The position numbers and the translations under genes are program-made. Below the pieces are notes generated by a model. That model did not search any database. It saw only the letters and a list, made by a program, of their open reading frames with translations, and had not been told where the DNA came from. Shown piece by piece: positions 23,570 through 28,937 of a stretch of DNA of 28,937 nucleotides (the stretch's first letter is position 1; each line of letters starts with the position of its first letter). The stretch covers positions 1 to 28,937 of the forward strand of contig JAYPBC010000027.1 of assembly GCA_038124025.1 (NCBI GenBank), given 5' to 3'. The stretch is from UBA1275 sp038124025 (GTDB lineage Bacteria > Bacteroidota > Rhodothermia > Balneolales > Balneolaceae).

Positions 23570-23857
23570 TACATTAAGAATGCTTTTACAGGATAATTGT
23601 TATAAATATACATCATTTAATATTACTGAAAATCTATAGGGTGATTTTATTAATGTTTAGATGTAAAAAGTTTAAATATTTACCATTGTAGGGATATTTA
23701 CATTAAGCATTATGTATATTATGCATCTCATAAAATAATAGAATAAAATTGAAAAATTATTGTTCATTTAAATTGTGTAAAAACAATCACAAGTATGAAT
23801 TGACTGATCAGTTTTAAATTTACCTATTGCTAAATAACATTTTTTAAAATTCTGCAG
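23570..23857. promoter_or_regulatory. AT-rich divergent promoter region of ispH and GH81 with palindromes
   Basis: 288 bases with no coding frame. It contains a perfect 10-base palindrome ACTGATCAGT (23803-23812), 46 bases ahead of the GH81 ATG, overlapping a TTGACT (23800) that could be a promoter element. An interrupted palindrome GCATTATG...ATTATGC lies at 23707-23724. These are candidate sites for control by polysaccharide. Confidence 0.35.
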
Positions 23858-26800
23858 ATGCCTTTTTTGAACAATACCCAAAAGTTAATTCGGTTAAATA
23901 AAAATTCAATCACTTTTACTTCCACTATTTTCTTGTTGCTGACATTATTTTCTGTGAAATCAAATGCACAAGTGGTTCAAGTAGGTACTGGTAGTTACAG
24001 TACATCTTTACCATCTGGTGAAATAGGACCTCAAAATGCAAGTGGTCAAAATATCTTACCCAAAGTTTCAAATACATTTGATCAAAGAATCCAAACAAAT
24101 GATTGGTGGAGTAGTTTAATTTTCCCATTCTTTGGAAACCAGTATTCAGGAAAGTTAATTGCCCATCCACTTTCTATGCAAGCAAACAAATCAGGATTGG
24201 AACTCAGTTATCAACCACAGCATGTGTTAATAAATGCTGCACCTGGATCAGATTATTTGTTTCCTTATGTTCCTCAAATGACGGTTGGTATTCAAGGATT
24301 AAATTCATCAAATACAAAAACATATAGATATGATGATTGGACAGTTACAGCAGAATGGATACATGGTGATAAATCTATGCTTGCTACAATGGGTCATGGT
24401 TTACCATTCGTATACTTTCAAATAAATGGTGGTAATGCATTTATTGATTTTACTGGAAATCCAACAATTTGGTATAACGAAAACGGTGTACTTGGCATAA
24501 CTCTTGATGGGAAACATTATGGAATTTTTGCGCCAACAGGGTCAACTTGGGATACAGAAAATAATTTTACTTCTGACCTAAGTGGTAAAGACTACTTATC
24601 TGTAGCTTTATTACCTAATAATTCGCAAGAAACATTAAATGAATTCAAAGTCAGAGCCTATGCTTTTGTTACTGATAGTAAGGTTGAATGGAATTATGAT
24701 GAATTAAATTCAACTTTAACGTCAATTTATAGGTATGAAACTGTCTTAAAAGATTCAGCAGATGGAAATATTAATGAAACAATTTCAGCATTATATCGGC
24801 ATCAATGGCTGAATGTGAATGAGCCATTGACAGACTATTCCTATGTTTCACCTAGAGGAGAAATGAAGGTTATTAAAGGCAATACATTTACTACTTCGTT
24901 AAAATTTCAAGGTGTTTTGCCTGCTCTTCCTAATCAGGGAGATTATAATCCAGATGTATTAAGTGATTTGATTTCAGATGTAACTAAAGAATCTCTTAAT
25001 GTAGGTCCATCATATGAAAATGGTAAAGCAATGGCTCGATTTGCAAATTTAGTTCACTTAGCTGACCAGATGGGTTTATCAAGTGAACGAGATTATTTTC
25101 TAAAAGAATTAAAAACAAGATTAGAAGATTGGTTTACCGTTGGGGGACAACAAGAGTATTCCTATAATGCTAGTTGGGATGTATTAACTGGTTATCCATC
25201 TGGTTATGGTGCAGATAACCAAATCAATGATCACCATTTTCATATGAGTTATGCTATTGTTAGTGCTGCAACCATAGCACAATATGATCCAGAATGGGCT
25301 TCTCAAGAACAATGGGGAGGTATGGTTAACATGTTAATAAGAGATGCAAATAATTGGAATCGTGAGGATGAATTATTTCCTTTTCTTCGATCTTTTGATA
25401 TTTATGCCGGTCACTCTTGGGCCGCAGGACATGGTGACTTTGCAGAGGGAAATAATCAAGAATCTAGTTCTGAATCCATGAATTATGCTTCAGCAGTAAT
25501 TTTATGGGGAGAGGTAACTGGACAAAAAGAAATACGTGATATGGGTATTTTTCTGTATGCAACAGAAACAACGGCCGTAGAACAATACTGGTTTGATATT
25601 GATCAAGAAGTATTTCCAGAAGGTTATCCTCATGTTGCATTAGCTATGGTATGGGGTTCCAAAGGGGTCCATGCAACTTGGTTTGGTGGAGATCCAGAAT
25701 TTGTACATGGTATCAATTTTCTTCCTATCACGAGTGGATCATTGTATTTGGGTAGACACCCTGACTATATAATTAAAAATTATAATGAGTTAGTGGAAGA
25801 AAGAAGCGGACAACCAAAATTATGGAAAGATTTATTTTGGTTGTATTTGTCAATGTCAGACCCAAATCAAGCCTTAGCGTATTATCTTACAGAGTCTCCA
25901 AAGCTGAATTATGATGATCATGATGAGGTTTTCAACGGGTTATCGCAACCTTTTACTATGCATTGGCTTTATAATATGAAAAGGATGGGTCAAGTTGACA
26001 TAACAGTAACGGCAGATATACCTACTTATTCAGTGTTTAGAAAAGGCGAAGACAAAACATATATAGCATACAATGCAATGGAAACTGATAGATTAGTAAC
26101 ATTCTCTGATGGTTACTCAATGACCGTTCCAGCAGGTGAGACTTATACAGAATCTACACAGCAATTTAATCCAAATGCACCTGTTGTTTTATTAAATGCA
26201 GATAAAACTTCAGGTAAATCTCCACTATCTATAAATTTTAAAGCTTCAAATAGTTTTGATAGAAATGACTTGGCAATAAATTTTGATTGGACATTTGGTT
26301 CTTTAGGAAGCTCTTCGAAAGCTGACACTACATTTACATTTTATGAAACAGGAGATTACACCGTTCATCTAAAAGTGACCAATAGCAATGGTTTGGTTTC
26401 AGAAGATAGTCTGATAATAAAAGTCTTACCCAATGGAACACCTTATGGTGGAGCTCCTACAAACGTGCCGGGTACTATTGAAGCAGAACATTACGATAAT
26501 GGAGGAGAAGGTATTGCATATCATGATGTAGATGCAAATAATCAGTTCTATAGAGCTGGTGAGGGTGTTGATTTGAGTGGAGATGGAGGTAAAATCCATG
26601 TTAATTGGATAGTGGCAGGTGAATGGATAGAATACACTTTTAAAGTAAATGAGGCAGGTAATTACAAATTTACTACTCATGTTGGAACTGTACCAGGGTT
26701 TGGTAATTTTACTATGTTTATTGACAATGAAGATGTAAGTGGTAAAAAACAGGTAAAGGGTACAGGTAGTTTTATAAACTTTGTTGGAATTGATGTTGGC

Positions 26801-27211
26801 CCTGTATCACTTAGTGAGGGCACGCATATAATGCGTTACGAATTTGATACTGACTATGACTCAGAGGTAAATAATTGGTTGTTTAGTTTCGATAAAACAG
26901 TAGTAAATAAAATTTCAGATACATCTAATGAAGAAGATTTAGTTCCAACAGTCTTTTCTTTAGCCCAAAATTATCCAAACCCATTTAATCCAACTACTCA
27001 AATTAATTTTAATTTACCAGTAGCAGGTCATGTCGAACTTAGGGTGTATAATATGCTAGGCAAAGAAGTATCAGAGTTAATAAATGGACAACGAATAGCT
27101 GGATCACATTCTATTCGTTTTGAAGCTACCAACTTGGCAAGTGGAGTATATTTGTACGAACTTCGTTTCAATGGTGCTGTGCTTTCAAATAAAATGATTT
27201 TATTGAAGTAG
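23858..27211 (+). CDS. secreted GH81 endo-beta-1,3-glucanase with PKD, CBM6-like and sorting domains
   Basis: 1117 residues in five parts: signal peptide (about 1-37), GH81 catalytic region (about 40-740), PKD domain (775-860), CBM6-like sugar-binding domain (872-1012, GTIEAEHYDNGGEGIAYHD and GEWIEYTFKV) and a sorting domain from about 1038 (NYPNPFNPTTQINF). GH81 landmarks are DWWSS, GADNQINDHHFH with the likely acid Asp458, and GNNQESSSES with Glu535 and Glu539, one of which should be the base. The enzyme cuts beta-1,3-glucans such as laminarin or curdlan outside the cell. Codon use is clearly AT-richer than in ispH or ybbR, which suggests later acquisition. There is no partner transporter or second glycosidase beside it. 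A strong hairpin terminator follows. Confidence 0.93.
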   Translation: MPFLNNTQKLIRLNKNSITFTSTIFLLLTLFSVKSNAQVVQVGTGSYSTSLPSGEIGPQNASGQNILPKVSNTFDQRIQTNDWWSSLIFPFFGNQYSGKLIAHPLSMQANKSGLELSYQPQHVLINAAPGSDYLFPYVPQMTVGIQGLNSSNTKTYRYDDWTVTAEWIHGDKSMLATMGHGLPFVYFQINGGNAFIDFTGNPTIWYNENGVLGITLDGKHYGIFAPTGSTWDTENNFTSDLSGKDYLSVALLPNNSQETLNEFKVRAYAFVTDSKVEWNYDELNSTLTSIYRYETVLKDSADGNINETISALYRHQWLNVNEPLTDYSYVSPRGEMKVIKGNTFTTSLKFQGVLPALPNQGDYNPDVLSDLISDVTKESLNVGPSYENGKAMARFANLVHLADQMGLSSERDYFLKELKTRLEDWFTVGGQQEYSYNASWDVLTGYPSGYGADNQINDHHFHMSYAIVSAATIAQYDPEWASQEQWGGMVNMLIRDANNWNREDELFPFLRSFDIYAGHSWAAGHGDFAEGNNQESSSESMNYASAVILWGEVTGQKEIRDMGIFLYATETTAVEQYWFDIDQEVFPEGYPHVALAMVWGSKGVHATWFGGDPEFVHGINFLPITSGSLYLGRHPDYIIKNYNELVEERSGQPKLWKDLFWLYLSMSDPNQALAYYLTESPKLNYDDHDEVFNGLSQPFTMHWLYNMKRMGQVDITVTADIPTYSVFRKGEDKTYIAYNAMETDRLVTFSDGYSMTVPAGETYTESTQQFNPNAPVVLLNADKTSGKSPLSINFKASNSFDRNDLAINFDWTFGSLGSSSKADTTFTFYETGDYTVHLKVTNSNGLVSEDSLIIKVLPNGTPYGGAPTNVPGTIEAEHYDNGGEGIAYHDVDANNQFYRAGEGVDLSGDGGKIHVNWIVAGEWIEYTFKVNEAGNYKFTTHVGTVPGFGNFTMFIDNEDVSGKKQVKGTGSFINFVGIDVGPVSLSEGTHIMRYEFDTDYDSEVNNWLFSFDKTVVNKISDTSNEEDLVPTVFSLAQNYPNPFNPTTQINFNLPVAGHVELRVYNMLGKEVSELINGQRIAGSHSIRFEATNLASGVYLYELRFNGAVLSNKMILLK

Positions 27212-27218
27212 TTGAGAT

Positions 27219-27248
27219 AAAAGGCTAATGTTTACCTATTGGCCTTTT
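27219..27248 (+). terminator. bidirectional terminator between GH81 and the peptidase gene
   Basis: AAAAGGCTAAT (27219-27229) pairs over 11 positions, one G-T, with ATTGGCCTTTT (27238-27248), with an 8-base loop. T-runs follow on both strands, so it can end both convergent transcripts. Confidence 0.85.
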
Positions 27249-27296
27249 ATAAAAATATTTATTCAGCTTTTGGCTTCAGTAATTGGGTTACAGCGT

Positions 27297-28937
27297 TTAG
27301 TCTGTATCTTCTGGGATGTTATAGTCGACGGTTGAGCCCCTGTAATCACCCAATAGATGTTCAGCGAAGTAATACCACATCATTCGCTCGAAATATGGTT
27401 GATAAGGTCCGAATCCGTGTCGGCGACCAGGTAGAATCATCATGTCAAATCGCTTACCTTCTTTGACTAAAGCGTCAACCAACCGTATGGTATTGGCTGG
27501 ATGAACATTGTTATCAATATTCCCATGCACCAAAAGTAGCTTACCTTGAAGGTTTTTAGCCAGAGCGGCATTGGTTTCAATGGGGCCATCAAAGGTAGTA
27601 ACGGTCTTTTCTATCTCTACACTATCCTCGCCCATTTCCTTTATTACTTTGGTAGTCTCTTCAACACCATTGTGCGTTTCACTCCACCAACGATTATATA
27701 CATTATTGTCATGGTTTCCAGCTGAGGAAACAGCTACATCGTAAAAATCTGGGTGGGTGAGAAGGGCAGCAGTAGACATAAAGCCCCCACCAGAGTGTCC
27801 ATAAATCCCAACTTTAGAGCCGTCGACAAAATTGTGCCGACCGATTAGCTGTTCTAAGCCATACCGGTTATCTGCCAGTGGGTAATCTCGTAAATCCCCA
27901 TATCCATAGGTATGATAATAACGACTACGCAGTGGGCTTCCTCCGCGATTTCCAAAAGCCACGACAATAAAACCAACCTGCGCTAATGCTTGGTGGCGAG
28001 AAGCCCCAAAAGTAATAGGGAAAGGCTCGGTTTGTGGACCAGGATATACATAAGAAACAATGGGGTATTTTTTATTTGGATCAAAATCAAAAGGTTTCCA
28101 CATCACCCCATATAGGTCGGTAGCTCCATCGGCTGCTTTGACGGTGAACGTTTCAGGTACTTCCCAGCCTAGTTCAGTGGCGCGATCGATATTCACTTGC
28201 TGTAGTTCAAGGATAATTTTACCCGATCCATCTCTAAGAACCGAGCGTGTGGGGGTATCAACGGTTGAGATATTATCCACAAAATAATTCCCTTGTGCCG
28301 ATGCATATACTTGATGGTTTCCAGACTCAGGGCTTAGGTGCTGTAAACGATTCCCATCGAAACGTACACTATATAAGTGTTGATAGTATGGGTGCTCACC
28401 TTCTTCTCGTCCATAAGCAGTAAAATACATAGTTTGAGCTGCTGTATCTATTTTTACCACATTACCAGCTACAAAATTTCCTTTCGTTATCTCATTGATC
28501 ATCTCCCCATTGGCGTCATATCGATAAAATTGTCCCCAACCTGTTCGTTCACTCCACCATATATACTCCTTCCCCTCTTCGATAATCGCTACATCCATAA
28601 AGCGCCAGTTCCAATAAGGCTTACTTTCTTCGCCAAAAATAATCTCACTTTCCCCTGTAGTGGTGTTTGCTCGAACTAATTCAACCTTACTAGCAGCGCG
28701 ATTTAATCGGGTGAAGTATAAAAAATCGGAGCCATTCTTTCGATACTCTCCTTTGATCAAATTACCTGGATCTGCGCTGAGATTTTGATCTTCCCATTTT
28801 TCGGTATCTATGATAGTCCGAGACTCATTTTCAATATCAAATACTTCGAGGTATTGGATGCCAATTTCTTCTTCCCCAGGCATGGCATATTTATAGGTCT
28901 CGAGCTCTGGACGCTTTTTTAAGTAGTTAATTACCCA
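27297..28937 (-). CDS. S9 family (DPP-IV-like) prolyl peptidase, N-terminus beyond right edge
   Basis: The frame is open from the right edge to a TAA at 27297-27299, leaving 546 residues. The first ATG inside is not the start, since the coding pattern (KRPELETYKYAMPGEEE) continues to the edge. The N-terminal part is the DPP-IV beta-propeller (WWSERTGWGQFYRYD, HLYSVRFDG). The C-terminal alpha/beta-hydrolase carries the nucleophile GHSGGG, the acid in HGNIDNNVHP and the His in GRRHGFG. The family removes Xaa-Pro dipeptides or similar from peptides, usually in the periplasm or at the cell surface; a signal peptide would be off-window. It is convergent with GH81. Confidence 0.93.
   Translation of the reverse strand, partial: WVINYLKKRPELETYKYAMPGEEEIGIQYLEVFDIENESRTIIDTEKWEDQNLSADPGNLIKGEYRKNGSDFLYFTRLNRAASKVELVRANTTTGESEIIFGEESKPYWNWRFMDVAIIEEGKEYIWWSERTGWGQFYRYDANGEMINEITKGNFVAGNVVKIDTAAQTMYFTAYGREEGEHPYYQHLYSVRFDGNRLQHLSPESGNHQVYASAQGNYFVDNISTVDTPTRSVLRDGSGKIILELQQVNIDRATELGWEVPETFTVKAADGATDLYGVMWKPFDFDPNKKYPIVSYVYPGPQTEPFPITFGASRHQALAQVGFIVVAFGNRGGSPLRSRYYHTYGYGDLRDYPLADNRYGLEQLIGRHNFVDGSKVGIYGHSGGGFMSTAALLTHPDFYDVAVSSAGNHDNNVYNRWWSETHNGVEETTKVIKEMGEDSVEIEKTVTTFDGPIETNAALAKNLQGKLLLVHGNIDNNVHPANTIRLVDALVKEGKRFDMMILPGRRHGFGPYQPYFERMMWYYFAEHLLGDYRGSTVDYNIPEDTD

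Noticed and set aside
1..28937. CRISPR array, rRNA, riboswitch or retron-like structure
   Set aside because: No regularly spaced repeats, rRNA segments or known riboswitch cores were seen on either strand by reading.

Overview
The window looks like a piece of a chromosome from a Bacteroidota/Rhodothermota-type bacterium, most likely of the Balneolota group (free-living, probably marine or saline). The reasons are three secreted proteins that end in an NYPNPFNP-type sorting domain (type IX secretion style), the families DUF2911 and DUF4834, a Bacteroidota-style TAnnTTTG promoter element in front of a tRNA, and a GH81 beta-1,3-glucanase. The taxon is inferred from gene content only.

Layout. 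1-1020: 5' part of a tyrosine-recombinase integrase gene running off the left edge, i.e. the end of a mobile element, with two sets of tandem repeats between it and the chromosome. 1023-4922: secreted CotH-type protein, DUF2911 protein and an exported MsrA, all on the minus strand. 5090-5736: a decayed pair (winged-helix regulator and membrane protein), each broken by a frameshift. 5769-8250: an AT-rich segment with two short-chain dehydrogenase-family genes and a 73-residue membrane protein, ending at tRNA-Leu(GAG) (8301-8383). 8451-13345: a coiled-coil envelope protein, then the minus-strand run dnaA-folB-folK-deoxynucleoside kinase-DUF4834-TPR. 13346-13812: intergenic region with three perfect DnaA boxes, a candidate oriC or dnaA control region. 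13813-15065: prmC and a small unknown gene. 15351-16253: an outer-membrane-type protein. 16326-17012: a HAD phosphatase. 17178-22303: a tightly packed plus-strand run eno, secreted endonuclease I, recF, DciA-like, YbbR-like. 22328-23569: ispH. 23858-27211: a large modular GH81 enzyme. 27297-28937: a DPP-IV-type peptidase cut by the right edge.

Core functions here are replication start and repair (dnaA, DnaA boxes, recF, dciA), folate and deoxynucleotide supply (folB, folK, kinase), isoprenoid synthesis (ispH), glycolysis (eno) and release-factor methylation (prmC). Secreted proteins for polymer and nucleic-acid breakdown are set between them. The most interesting parts are the integrase boundary and the AT-rich island that share a 12-base motif, the homopolymer frameshift in the regulator, the replication-linked gene order without dnaN, and the unusual eno-nuclease-recF-dciA linkage. 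No clearly new multi-gene system was recognised.
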